From Halomonas sp. KAO (GTDB lineage: Bacteria; Pseudomonadota; Gammaproteobacteria; Pseudomonadales; Halomonadaceae), in NCBI RefSeq assembly GCF_015595025.1, contig NZ_JADNRL010000009.1, positions 146,679-179,627 on the forward strand: a stretch of DNA of 32,949 nucleotides, in the 5' to 3' direction. The notes beneath the pieces are model-generated. The model did no database searches, was not told the origin of the DNA, and worked only from the letters and a program-made list of their open reading frames with translations. The translations under genes and the position numbers were made by a program. Below are positions 1 through 10,083 of the stretch, piece after piece; position 1 is the stretch's first letter, and each line of letters opens with the position of its first letter.

Positions 1-167
1 TCCTCGTGTCAGAGCCGAGGCACACCGCGATAGGACCTAGAAGGGTAGAACCGATCATGACGTATCGGCTCTTGCTGATTGAGATCATGGTTGTGATCAA
101 TCAACTGGATGCACCACCCTTCCTGCCTTCACCCGTACACCAGAAATCACCATGGCTCCGAGATCGC
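1..167. other. Region downstream of ectC, no gene seen
   Basis: These 167 bases lie 3' of ectC and reach the window edge. I see no convincing gene on either strand. The only structure is an imperfect inverted repeat at 76-103: arms TGATTG+ATCA and TGAT+CAATCA, with a two-base bulge and a six-base loop. It could end or stabilise the ectABC transcript, but no T-run follows it on the minus strand, so it is not a clear intrinsic terminator. Confidence 0.4.
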
Positions 168-572
168 TCAGATGGGTTTCTTGTCATCGGCAGGTGCGTA
201 GGAGCCATCTTCCCGGTGGACTTCGTTGCCGGTCAGCCCTGGCGTAAAGACACAGGCCAGATGCATGGTCTTGGTGGCGCGCAGCAGGTGTTCGTCGTGC
301 TGGTCGAGGATATAGATGTCGCCCGGCTTGATCGGCCAGATCTTGCCATCGGCCAGGGTCTCGACCTCGCCTTCACCCTCGATGCAGTAGACCGCCTCGA
401 AGTGGTGCTTGTAGTGAATATGGGTCTCGGTGCCCTCGTAGATACGGGTGATGTGGAACGAGCAGTTACCACCATCGTCGGCCAGTGACAGCCGGGTGCT
501 GTCCCAGTTGCCATTCTCCGCCTTGACCAGACGATCCGTCTTGCGGCACTCCTCGAGATTACGAACGATCAT
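168..572 (-). CDS. ectC: L-ectoine synthase EctC
   Basis: Last step of ectoine synthesis: cyclises N-gamma-acetyl-L-2,4-diaminobutyrate to ectoine with loss of water, in the cytoplasm. The 134-residue protein is a small cupin of the family's usual length (about 130). Residues that bind iron in characterised EctC proteins are present as Glu59, Tyr87 (in GDIYILD) and His95 (in DQHDEHLLR), with the cupin-type [19 protein letters not shown] stretch at 51-69. The ATG at 572 is chosen because AAGGAGAG lies just upstream and the protein then begins MIVRNLEE as family members do; an upstream in-frame extension of 36 residues is non-homologous. Third gene of ectABC, 121 bases after ectB, with a strong hairpin in the gap. 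Identity is firm. Confidence 0.97.
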   Translation of the reverse strand: MIVRNLEECRKTDRLVKAENGNWDSTRLSLADDGGNCSFHITRIYEGTETHIHYKHHFEAVYCIEGEGEVETLADGKIWPIKPGDIYILDQHDEHLLRATKTMHLACVFTPGLTGNEVHREDGSYAPADDKKPI

Positions 573-646
573 GGGTTCTCTCCTTGAATTTCGCTGCTTG
601 TCAGGGGTTGTTCTCCGCACCCGGAGGGAAGCGGCAGAAACTGTAT

Positions 647-674
647 CGAGCGAGCCGACACGGCGGCTCGCTCG
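647..674 (-). other. Perfect 11-bp hairpin between ectB and ectC
   Basis: Arms CGAGCGAGCCG (647-657) and CGGCTCGCTCG (664-674) are perfect reverse complements around a six-base loop. The hairpin sits 19 bases after the ectB stop and about 75 bases before the ectC start. On the minus strand it is followed by ATACAGTTTCTG rather than a T-run, so it is more likely a pausing, processing or mRNA-stabilising element than a full terminator. I found no -24/-12 (GG-N10-GC type) sigma54 promoter in the gap, although such a promoter is reported before ectC in Halomonas elongata. Confidence 0.7.
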
Positions 675-693
675 CATCACACGGCTCGGGCTA

Positions 694-2046
<1,353 letters not shown>

Positions 2047-2625
2047 TCAGAGACGGTCTGTCTGAAAGGGGCCGATCCGTACCAGGTTCTCGGGGTCATG
2101 TTCGCCACCAAGCTGGTCGGTAGAGAAGTATTCACGGCTGTTCAGCGGCACCTGCCAACGGTCGGCCAGGCGGCGAAACAGCCCCCAGGAGGCCTGGTTG
2201 TCGGGAGTAATGGTGGTCTCGAGATGATGGACCTCGGCAAGCTCGGGTCGGCTCATTATCGCCTCGACCAGGCGGCGGGCCAGACCGGTGCCACGTGCCT
2301 TCTCACCGACGGCGACCTGCCAGAGGAAATAGGTATCCGGGGCGTTGCTCTTCACATATCCCGACACGAAACCGACGATCTCGCCCTCCTCGTCCGTGGC
2401 TACCGCACAGGTGTCACGAAACTGGGTGGCCAGCAGCAGATAGGCGTAGGCAGAGTTCACGTCGAGGGGCGGGCAGGATTTGACCAGTTCGTAGATTCCC
2501 CAGCCATCATCGGGGTTGGGCTTGCGGATAAACAGGTCACTGGCTTCAGCATCGACCACCTCGTCGGCAACGGTGGGGCGTGCAAGGTCGGCTGAAGGTG
2601 TGAAGGGTTCGGTCAATGTCATCAT
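2047..2625 (-). CDS. ectA: Diaminobutyrate acetyltransferase EctA
   Basis: Second step of ectoine synthesis: acetylates L-2,4-diaminobutyrate at the gamma amino group from acetyl-CoA. This GNAT-family protein has 192 residues. The acetyl-CoA loop is in VGEKARGTGLARRLVEA, and the conserved TTITPDNQASWGLFRRLAD and REYFSTDQLGGEHDPENLV stretches are intact. As I recall the Halomonas elongata protein it is nearly the same over its whole length and also has 192 residues; this fixes the start at 2625 rather than 40 residues upstream. The start is two adjacent ATG codons (2625, 2622), and no clear Shine-Dalgarno precedes them. First gene of the operon, about 25 bases after the predicted transcription start. 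Confidence 0.97.
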   Translation of the reverse strand: MMTLTEPFTPSADLARPTVADEVVDAEASDLFIRKPNPDDGWGIYELVKSCPPLDVNSAYAYLLLATQFRDTCAVATDEEGEIVGFVSGYVKSNAPDTYFLWQVAVGEKARGTGLARRLVEAIMSRPELAEVHHLETTITPDNQASWGLFRRLADRWQVPLNSREYFSTDQLGGEHDPENLVRIGPFQTDRL

Positions 2626-2657
2626 TGGCGGTGTTCGCTTCGGCGATGTCGGCAGGA

Positions 2658-2685
2658 AGTATACCAACCGTTCGGCAAATCTCAA
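2658..2685 (-). promoter_or_regulatory. Predicted sigma70-type promoter of ectABC
   Basis: On the minus strand TTGAGA (plus 2680-2685) lies 16 bases before TATACT (plus 2658-2663). Each matches the sigma70 consensus at five of six positions. The start point would be near 2651, giving a leader of about 25 bases. A 17-bp dyad, GCAAAT-N5-ATTTGC (2675-2691), overlaps the -35 element, and an AT-rich island with nine consecutive A's (2717-2725) lies upstream; both are candidates for regulation. Ectoine genes in Halomonas elongata are osmotically induced from sigma70 and sigma38 promoters before ectA. Which factor uses this one cannot be read from sequence. Confidence 0.65.
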
Positions 2686-2870
2686 ATTTGCGATTATTTT
2701 ATCGGGCAGTATCCATAAAAAAAAATTATGTGGCACGATACGCAATCCCTACACATCACCACCACGCGGTATGCCGATTAAGGGTCACTACCATCATCAG
2801 GAGCCCTGATAGCGACCGACCGCTTCTGCCCATACCTCCAGTCTAGACCAGCCTGACGGCGCCGGCCTCA

Positions 2871-2898
2871 ACGAAAAGGGCCACCCGAAGGCGGCCCT
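2871..2898 (-). terminator. Rho-independent terminator of gorA
   Basis: Read on the minus strand: an 8-bp stem GGGCCGCC / GGTGGCCC closed by a TTCG tetraloop and followed at once by TTTT. The stem is plus 2878-2897 (one G-U pair) and the T-run is plus 2874-2877. It starts about 12 bases after the gorA stop, and it insulates ectABC from gorA read-through. Confidence 0.92.
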
Positions 2899-2909
2899 GA
2901 TTAACCGTC

Positions 2910-4289
2910 TTAGCGCCGTGTCGGCGTGCGCATGGTGACGAACTCCTCGGCGCCGGTGGGGTGAATGCCCACGGTAGCGTCGAACTCGGCCTTGGTCAGG
3001 CCCGCCTTGACGGCGATGGCGATGCCCTGGATCACTTCGCCCGCCTCCTCGCCCACCATGTGCGCACCGACCACCACGTCGCTGGCATCATCGATGATCA
3101 GCTTCATCAGGCAGCGCTCGCTGCTGCCCGAGAGGGTATGCTTCATGGGGCGGAAGTTGGCGGTGTAGACACGAATCTCGACACACTGCTCGCGAGCCTG
3201 CTCCTCGGAGAGGCCGACGGTGCCGATATTGGGGTGACAGAACACCGCCGTGGGGATGTGGCGGTAGTCCAGTGGTGCGGCAGGCGGCGTCTCCTCGAAG
3301 TGGCAACGAACCAGATGCATCGCCTCGGCGAGTGCCACCGGCGTCAGCTCCGGCCCACCGATGACATCACCCAGGGCGAGTATCGAAGGCACCGACGTCT
3401 CGAATCGCTCGTTGACTCGGATATGGCCGCTGTCATCCAGCGCCACCCCCAGGGCATCCAGCCCCAGCCCCTCCAGGTGTGGTCGCCGACCGGTGGCGGC
3501 GAGCACCGCATCCACCTCCAGGGTCTGGCCATCGGTCAGGGTTACCCGCAGGCCCTCCTCGCTCTTGTCGATTCGCTCGATGTTGGTCTCGAAGTGAAGC
3601 TGTACGCCCCGCTCGGCCATCTGGTCACGGGTGAATTCGCGCACCTCTTGGTCGAAGCCACGCAGGAACAGCTCCCCTCGATAGATCAGGTGGGTCTCGC
3701 TGCCCAGGCCATTGAAGATACTGGCGAACTCTACCGCGATATAGCCGCCTCCCAGCACCAGAAAGCGCTTCGGAAACTCTGCCAGGTCGAAGATATCGTT
3801 CGAGTTGAGCGCTAGATCGCTACCGGGGAACTCAGGTACCCAGGGCCAGCCCCCAACGGCGACCAGAATCTTCTCGGCGCTGTGGATCTCATCGCCCACC
3901 GCGACATGATGGGCGTCGAGCACCCGAGCACGGCCGTTGATCAGGCTCACTCCCGCCCCATCGAGCAGCCGGGCGTAGATGCCGTTCAGTCGCTTGATCT
4001 CGCCGATCTTGTTATCCCGCAGCGTCGGCCAATCGAAGCGTGGCGGTTCGGGAAGATGCCAGCCGAAGCCCCCGGCATCCTCGAAGGCGTCATGGAAGTG
4101 GGCGGCATAGGAGTAAAGCTTCTTGGGTACACAGCCCACATTGACGCAGGTGCCGCCGAGATAGCGGTCCTCCGCGACGGCGACCCGGGCGCCGGCGGCG
4201 GCCGCGGTACGCGCCGCCCGCACACCGCCGGAGCCGGCGCCGATCACGAAGAGGTCCCAGTCATGGGTGGTGGAGTCGAGTTCGGACAC
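2910..4289 (-). CDS. gorA: Glutathione-disulfide reductase
   Basis: Reduces oxidised glutathione with NADPH in the cytoplasm using bound FAD. The FAD motif GAGSGG is near the N-terminus. The redox-active disulfide is in [14 protein letters not shown] (Cys48 and Cys53 from this start). The second Rossmann motif GGGYIAVE is followed by the region carrying two arginines (YRGELFLR) that match the NADPH-phosphate-binding arginines of E. coli Gor. The C-terminal [12 protein letters not shown] supplies the catalytic His-Glu pair. GTG at 4289 gives 459 residues and has GGGAG six to seven bases upstream. A GTG at 4313 (467 residues) is possible but has a poorer ribosome site. Monocistronic, with its own terminator, divergent from the carbonic anhydrase gene. 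Confidence 0.95.
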   Translation of the reverse strand: MSELDSTTHDWDLFVIGAGSGGVRAARTAAAAGARVAVAEDRYLGGTCVNVGCVPKKLYSYAAHFHDAFEDAGGFGWHLPEPPRFDWPTLRDNKIGEIKRLNGIYARLLDGAGVSLINGRARVLDAHHVAVGDEIHSAEKILVAVGGWPWVPEFPGSDLALNSNDIFDLAEFPKRFLVLGGGYIAVEFASIFNGLGSETHLIYRGELFLRGFDQEVREFTRDQMAERGVQLHFETNIERIDKSEEGLRVTLTDGQTLEVDAVLAATGRRPHLEGLGLDALGVALDDSGHIRVNERFETSVPSILALGDVIGGPELTPVALAEAMHLVRCHFEETPPAAPLDYRHIPTAVFCHPNIGTVGLSEEQAREQCVEIRVYTANFRPMKHTLSGSSERCLMKLIIDDASDVVVGAHMVGEEAGEVIQGIAIAVKAGLTKAEFDATVGIHPTGAEEFVTMRTPTRR

Positions 4290-4400
4290 GATGCTGCTCC
4301 CTGTCGTGGGCACTGGGCCCTGGATTCAATGCGTCGATGATAGCAGCCATGGGGGCGTGACGGCATGGCGCGGACGCCCGGGTGACGACACGTTTCTTTG

Positions 4401-4429
4401 TTGACCGCTATGCCGGAGAGGAGTAAAAA
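4401..4429 (+). promoter_or_regulatory. Candidate promoter of the carbonic anhydrase gene
   Basis: TTGACC (4401-4406, five of six consensus) is 17 bases before TAAAAA (4424-4429, four of six). A start near 4436 would leave a 34-base leader that includes the GAGG ribosome site. This is a match to consensus only. Confidence 0.45.
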
Positions 4430-4469
4430 AACGCCACCCTACGACGCCCACCTGCCTTGAGGTCATTTC

Positions 4470-5117
4470 ATGAGAAAGGAAATTGAGTCCCTGCTGGAGA
4501 ACAACCGTGCCTGGGCCGACAAGGTCAATCGGAATGACCCCGACTTTTTTACCCGATTATCGAACCAGCAGAATCCCGACTATCTCTGGATCGGCTGTTC
4601 GGACAGCCGAGTCCCCGCCAACCAGATCATCGACCTGCCCCCCGGCGAGGTCTTCGTCCATCGCAACGTCGCCAACCTGATCCACCATAACGACCTCAAT
4701 GCGCTGTCGGTGCTCCAGTACGCCGTCGATGTCCTCCAGGTGCGCCATATCATGGTCGTGGGTCATTATGGCTGCGGTGGTATCCGTGCAGCCATCGAGG
4801 GTGGCGACAACGGCATGGTCGACAACTGGCTGCACTCGGTGCGTGAGCTCTATTATCAGCACCGTGACGAGCTGGAGCCGCTCTCGCCGGACGAGCGGGT
4901 GAACCGCATGTGCGAGCTCAACGCCTGCTCACAGGTACAGCGCCTGAGTCGTACCAAGATCATCCAGCATGCCTGGCAGCGTGGTCAGCAGGTCTGGATT
5001 CACGGCTGGGTCTATGGGCTGTCCGACGGTCGGGTCAAGGATCTCGACTGCACCATCGCCGGCCTGGAAGAGGCGGCCGATCTCTATCGGATCAAGAGTG
5101 CCACCCCGGTGGGCTGA
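4470..5117 (+). CDS. can: Beta-class carbonic anhydrase
   Basis: Interconverts CO2 and bicarbonate in the cytoplasm, supplying bicarbonate to carboxylases. The protein has 215 residues, close to E. coli Can (220). Zinc ligands are visible: Cys43 in WIGCSDSRVPA with the Asp45-Arg47 dyad, then His99 and Cys102 in VVGHYGCGG. The non-catalytic bicarbonate-site signature was not checked residue by residue. The ATG at 4470 follows GAGG at good spacing and starts MRKEIESLLENNRAWA as in relatives. It stands alone on the plus strand between divergent gorA and the ABC importer. A GC-rich hairpin follows at 5161-5182. Confidence 0.95.
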   Translation: MRKEIESLLENNRAWADKVNRNDPDFFTRLSNQQNPDYLWIGCSDSRVPANQIIDLPPGEVFVHRNVANLIHHNDLNALSVLQYAVDVLQVRHIMVVGHYGCGGIRAAIEGGDNGMVDNWLHSVRELYYQHRDELEPLSPDERVNRMCELNACSQVQRLSRTKIIQHAWQRGQQVWIHGWVYGLSDGRVKDLDCTIAGLEEAADLYRIKSATPVG

Positions 5118-5160
5118 TTCCTGAACGGATGTCTGAACAGGGACTCCGAACAAGGCCAGT

Positions 5161-5182
5161 GCCGTCGCCAGGAGGCGGCGGC
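5161..5182 (+). terminator. Possible terminator hairpin after can
   Basis: GCCGTCGCC (5161-5169) and GGCGGCGGC (5174-5182) form a 9-bp stem (one G-T pair) with an AGGA loop, 43 bases after the can stop. The following CCGCATATTCTACTTTCG is only moderately T-rich, so termination is plausible but not certain. The rest of the 232-base gap to the next gene has no other gene; TATAAA at 5201-5206 resembles a -10 box but lacks a good -35 partner. Confidence 0.45.
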
Positions 5183-5349
5183 CCGCATATTCTACTTTCG
5201 TATAAAACAAGAGTGGTCAATTCATCCAGCGCATGACGCCACTCGGAATTTCGATTGTACCCCACCCCGTCGGGTCTCTATGTTGAGGTGTGCAACAGCC
5301 GTGTGCGGTGATCGCGCACCAACAACAATCCTTGTAAAGGGAACCCGAC

Positions 5350-6930
5350 ATGATGTTCAAGCGCACCCTTCTGGCTGCCGTCGTTGGCGCCACCATGACT
5401 GGCGCCGCCATGTTGCCCGCCGTTGCCAGCGCCGAGACCACTCTGCGCATGGCCTATGATGCGGACCCGGTCTCGCTGGATATTCACGAGCAGCTCTCCG
5501 GTGGCATCCTGCAACTCTCGCACATGACACACGACCCGCTGGTTCGCTGGACCAAGGATCTCGAGTTCGAGCCACGCCTGGCCACGGAGTGGGAGCAGGT
5601 GGACGACACCACCATGCGCATGAGCCTGCGTGACGGGGTCGAGTTCCACAGCGGCAATGCCTTCTCCGCCGAGGATGTGGTGTGGACCGTGGAGCGTCTC
5701 AAGCGAAGCCCCGACTTCAAGGCGATCTTCACTCCCATCGAGAGTGTCACGGCCATCGACGAGACCACCGTCGAGTTCAAGACCGCCGAGCCCTACCCGC
5801 TGCTGCTCAATCTCGCCACCTACATCTTCCCGATGGATAGCGAGTTCTACTCCGGCAACGATGACGATGGCGACCCCAAGGACGAGATCGTCAAGAACGG
5901 CAACTCCTTCGCCTCCTCGAACCTCTCCGGCACCGGCCCCTACACGGTCGTCGAGCATCGCAAGGGCACTCGCATGGAGTTCGCCCGCAATCCCGATTAC
6001 TGGGATAGCGACTCCCCGGGCAATGTCGACACCATCGTGTTGACCCCGATCAGCGAGAACGCCACCCGAGTGGCCGCCCTGCTCTCCGGCGACGTCGACT
6101 TCATCGCCCCGGTACCGCCCAATGATCTCGAGCGCGTGCGCGAGAGCGACGATGTCCAGCTGGTCACCCTCTCCGGCACCCGCATCATCTTCTTCCATAT
6201 GAATCAGGAGCGTGTCGAGGCCTTCCAGGATCCGAAGGTTCGTCAGGCCTTTGCCTATGCCGTCAACCAGGACGCCATCGCCGACCGCCTGATGAAGGGC
6301 TTTGCCACTCCCGCAGCCCAGTTCTCCCCCGAGGGGTATGCCGGCCATATCGACTCGTTGGAGCGTCGCTACGATCTGGAGAAGGCCAAGGCCCTGATGG
6401 AGGAAGCCGGCTACGCCGATGGCTTCGAGATCACCATGATGGCACCCAACAACCGCTACGTGAACGATGCCAAGATCGCCCAGGCCGTGGCCACCATGCT
6501 GGCGCGCATCAATGTCGACGTGGACCTCAAGACCCTGCCCAAGGCGCAGTACTGGGGCGAGTTTGATGACCGCGCCGCCGACATGATGCTGATCGGCTGG
6601 CACTCCGATACCGAGGATAGCGCCAACTTCCACGAGTACCTGACCGCCTGCCCGGATGCCGACACCGGTGCCGGCCAGTACAACGCCGGCAACTACTGCA
6701 ACCCGGAGCTCGACAAGCTGGTGGCCGAGGCCAATCTCGAGGTCGACCTCGAGAAACGCGCCGAGATGCTGAAGCAGGTCGAGCAGACCCTCTACGACGA
6801 GGCCGCCGTCGTGCCCCTGCACTGGCAGGATCTGGCCTGGGCCTCGGCAGCCAACGTGGATATCGAGCCGGTGCTCAACGTGATGAACTTCCCCTACCTC
6901 GGGGACCTGGTCATCGACGAGGACGAGTGA
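5350..6930 (+). CDS. Periplasmic solute-binding protein of peptide-type ABC importer
   Basis: A DppA/OppA-like (SBP_bac_5) protein of 526 residues that should capture a small peptide or similar solute in the periplasm and deliver it to the permeases encoded next. The signal peptide runs to about residue 28 (cleavage after VASA, mature start ETTLRMAYD). Family landmarks are the early AYDADPVSLDIHEQ stretch, LRDGVEFHSGNAFSAEDVVWT and DPKVRQAFAYAVN. The start is ATG-ATG at 5350, about ten bases after AAGGG. It heads a five-gene plus-strand operon, and a strong hairpin right after its stop probably boosts its expression over the permeases. Substrate is not readable; dipeptides are one possibility, and nickel, haem, opines or glutathione are others used by this family. 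Confidence 0.88.
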   Translation: MMFKRTLLAAVVGATMTGAAMLPAVASAETTLRMAYDADPVSLDIHEQLSGGILQLSHMTHDPLVRWTKDLEFEPRLATEWEQVDDTTMRMSLRDGVEFHSGNAFSAEDVVWTVERLKRSPDFKAIFTPIESVTAIDETTVEFKTAEPYPLLLNLATYIFPMDSEFYSGNDDDGDPKDEIVKNGNSFASSNLSGTGPYTVVEHRKGTRMEFARNPDYWDSDSPGNVDTIVLTPISENATRVAALLSGDVDFIAPVPPNDLERVRESDDVQLVTLSGTRIIFFHMNQERVEAFQDPKVRQAFAYAVNQDAIADRLMKGFATPAAQFSPEGYAGHIDSLERRYDLEKAKALMEEAGYADGFEITMMAPNNRYVNDAKIAQAVATMLARINVDVDLKTLPKAQYWGEFDDRAADMMLIGWHSDTEDSANFHEYLTACPDADTGAGQYNAGNYCNPELDKLVAEANLEVDLEKRAEMLKQVEQTLYDEAAVVPLHWQDLAWASAANVDIEPVLNVMNFPYLGDLVIDEDE

Positions 6931-6933
6931 TCC

Positions 6934-6960
6934 CGATGCCGGCCCGGCGGGCCGGCATCG
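6934..6960 (+). other. 12-bp perfect hairpin after binding-protein gene
   Basis: CGATGCCGGCCC (6934-6945) and GGGCCGGCATCG (6949-6960) pair perfectly around a three-base loop, starting three bases after the stop codon. No T-run follows. Such hairpins between binding-protein and permease genes (malE-malF is the known case) protect the upstream mRNA and lower downstream expression. A second 8-bp stem (6986-6993 with 7009-7016, 15-base loop) lies between it and the permease start. Confidence 0.75.
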
Positions 6961-7041
6961 CCCTGGTCATTCCCCCCAACCAACGAGCAACGGCCTCCGT
7001 TCGCGAGACCGTTGCTGCCTGTATGCCCACAGGACACCTTC

Positions 7042-8088
7042 ATGATCGCCTTTCTGATCAAGCGCCTCTTCCATGCGCTGCTGGTGATGTTCGTCATCAG
7101 CCTTATCGCCTTCTCCATTCAGAACAACCTCGGCGACCCCATTCAGCAGATGGTCGGCCAGTCGGTGCCCGAGAGCGAGCGCGAGATCCTGCGCGAGGAG
7201 CTGGGGCTCAACGACCCCTTCCTGGTCCAGTATCTGCGCTTCGCCAGGAATGCCGTTCAGCTGGACTTCGGCTACTCCTACATCTTCAACGAGCCGACCA
7301 CCGACGTGGTACTGCGTCACCTGCCCGCTACGCTTGAGCTGGTGGCGGCGACCACCCTGCTGATCGTCCTGCTGTCGGTTCCCATCGGGGTCTACAGCGC
7401 CATCAAGCCGCGCGCCTGGCTGTCGCGATTCTTCATGGGGGCCTCGATCGTCGGTATCTCCATACCGGTCTTTCTCACCGCCATCGTGCTGATCCAGCTG
7501 TTCTCCATCGGCGTCAGCTGGTCCCCCTTCCCCGGGGAGACGGGCTGGGGCAGCTGGCTCAACGGCCTGGTCTCCACCGAGGGCGGGATGCCCGCCTACG
7601 GCCGCGGTGACCCGGTGCATGTCGTCGGCACCTGGTACACCAACTTCGCCTCCACCGAGGGCCTCGTCTACCTGGTGCTGCCGGCCATCTCGCTGGCATC
7701 GATCATGCTGCCGCTGTTTATTCGCCTGATTCGCGCCGAGATGCTCGAGGTCCTGCAGTCGGAGTACGTGAAGTTCGCCCGGGCCAAGGGAATCAGCCTG
7801 CGGCGTATCTACTTCCTGCATGCGCTCAAGAACACCATGCTGCCGGTGATCACCGTGGGGGGCGTGCAGATCGGCACCCTGGTGGCCTACACCATCCTGA
7901 CCGAGACCGTGTTCCAGTGGCCCGGCATGGGGCTGATGTTCCTCAATGCCATCAACCGTTCGGATATTCCGCTGATCATCACCTACCTGATGATCGTGGG
8001 CCTGATCTTCGTGATCACCAATACGCTGGTCGACCTGATCTATGGCCTGGTCAACCCCACCGTCAAGCTCACAGGGAAGCCCGCATGA
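7042..8088 (+). CDS. ABC importer permease, DppB-like
   Basis: Inner-membrane permease of the peptide/nickel type (BPD_transp_1), 348 residues. The N-terminal segment FLIKRLFHALLVMFVISLIAF is a membrane helix typical of DppB. The ATPase-docking EAA loop is seen as EYVKFARAKGISLRRIYFLHALKN, followed by LPVITVGGVQIG. ATG at 7042 is preferred: it follows AGGA and gives the standard MIAFLIKRL N-terminus, whereas a TTG ten codons upstream adds unrelated residues. Its stop overlaps the next start in ATGA. It would pair with the second permease to form the channel. Extra sequence around the middle (the tract with WSPFPGETGWGSWLNG) lies in the large periplasmic loop common in this family. Confidence 0.9.
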   Translation: MIAFLIKRLFHALLVMFVISLIAFSIQNNLGDPIQQMVGQSVPESEREILREELGLNDPFLVQYLRFARNAVQLDFGYSYIFNEPTTDVVLRHLPATLELVAATTLLIVLLSVPIGVYSAIKPRAWLSRFFMGASIVGISIPVFLTAIVLIQLFSIGVSWSPFPGETGWGSWLNGLVSTEGGMPAYGRGDPVHVVGTWYTNFASTEGLVYLVLPAISLASIMLPLFIRLIRAEMLEVLQSEYVKFARAKGISLRRIYFLHALKNTMLPVITVGGVQIGTLVAYTILTETVFQWPGMGLMFLNAINRSDIPLIITYLMIVGLIFVITNTLVDLIYGLVNPTVKLTGKPA

Positions 8089-9041
8089 CCACCCAGACTT
8101 CTCCCCAGCAAGCCCCGCCCCTGCCAAGCCGCTGGGAGCGCCTGCGCGACTCCTACCTGCTCTATAGCTTCAAGCGCGACCCGATCGCCCAGCTCAGCCT
8201 GCTGGTCTTCGTCGTCTTCGTGGCCTGCGCCGTGCTGGCGCCGTGGCTGGCACCGATGAACCCCTATGACCTGGCGCAGATCGATATTCTGGCCTCGGAG
8301 CTGCCGCCCTTCTGGATCGATGGCAGTGATCCCGCCTATGTGATGGGCACCGATGCCCAGGGTCGCGACCTGCTCTCCACCATCCTGTATGGCGCCCGGG
8401 TGTCGCTGATCATCGGCTTCGGTGCCGTGGCGCTACAGGCCCTGCTGGGCGTGGTGTTCGGCCTGCTGGCCGGCTACTTGGGCGGGCGTATCGATGCCTT
8501 CCTGATGCGCCTGGCCGATATCCAGCTCTCCTTCTCCACCCTGATGGTGGCCATCGTGGTGGGTGCCCTGGTCAAGGCGATCTTCGGCAGCGCCACCTTC
8601 AGCACCTACGCCGTTCCCCTGCTGGTGCTGATCATCGGCCTGGCCGAATGGCCACAGTATGCCCGCACGGTCCGTGCCTCGGTGCTCGCGGAGAAGGGCA
8701 AGGAGTACGTGGACGCTGCCCGCACCATGGGGCTGCCCAGCCGGCGCATCATGTTCCGCCATATCCTGCCCAACACCCTGTCGCCGATCTTCGTCATCTC
8801 CACGGTACAGGTGGCCAATGCCATCATCTCCGAGGCCGCCCTCTCCTTCCTGGGACTGGGCATGCCGGAGACCCACCCGTCGCTGGGTTCGCTGATCAAG
8901 TCGGGCTTTGACTACATCCAGTCGGGTTCCTGGTGGATCACGCTGATTCCGGGTGCCGTGCTGGTCGTCCTGGTACTGGTGATCAACCTACTCGGCGACT
9001 GGCTGCGCGATGTGCTCAACCCTCGCCTCTACAAGGGCTGA
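8085..9041 (+). CDS. ABC importer permease, DppC-like
   Basis: Second permease subunit, 318 residues. It has the N-terminal cytoplasmic tail and first helix typical of OppC_N (RDPIAQLSLLVFVVFVACAVLAPWLAP), then the periplasmic GTDAQGRDLLSTILYGARVS motif characteristic of DppC/OppC, then the membrane domain. The EAA loop is EYVDAARTMGLPSRRIMFRHILPN. The ATG at 8085 overlaps the previous stop by four bases (ATGA), pointing to translational coupling. The ATPase gene follows 19 bases downstream. Confidence 0.9.
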   Translation: MTTQTSPQQAPPLPSRWERLRDSYLLYSFKRDPIAQLSLLVFVVFVACAVLAPWLAPMNPYDLAQIDILASELPPFWIDGSDPAYVMGTDAQGRDLLSTILYGARVSLIIGFGAVALQALLGVVFGLLAGYLGGRIDAFLMRLADIQLSFSTLMVAIVVGALVKAIFGSATFSTYAVPLLVLIIGLAEWPQYARTVRASVLAEKGKEYVDAARTMGLPSRRIMFRHILPNTLSPIFVISTVQVANAIISEAALSFLGLGMPETHPSLGSLIKSGFDYIQSGSWWITLIPGAVLVVLVLVINLLGDWLRDVLNPRLYKG

Positions 9042-9060
9042 TGACGCCTACGGAGTTTCC

Positions 9061-10079
<1,019 letters not shown>

Positions 10080-10083
<4 letters not shown>

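Noticed and set aside
573..693. A sigma54 promoter before ectC, as reported in Halomonas elongata
   Set aside because: No GG-N10-GC pair resembling TGGCAC-N5-TTGC was found on the minus strand in this gap.
5280..5460. Short plus-strand frame starting ATGTTGAGG before the binding-protein gene, as a possible leader peptide
   Set aside because: No ribosome site, and it runs into the binding-protein gene in another frame.
5278..6822. A 514-codon open frame on the minus strand inside the solute-binding protein gene
   Set aside because: It is a shadow of the GC-rich codon usage of the real gene. It is poor in family motifs, dominated by Gly/Val/Leu/His, has no ribosome site, and the plus strand encodes a clear SBP_bac_5 protein with a signal peptide.
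6967..8127. A 386-codon minus-strand frame opposite the first permease gene
   Set aside because: His/Gln/Asp/Gly-rich shadow of membrane-helix codons with no motif; the permease on the plus strand is well supported.
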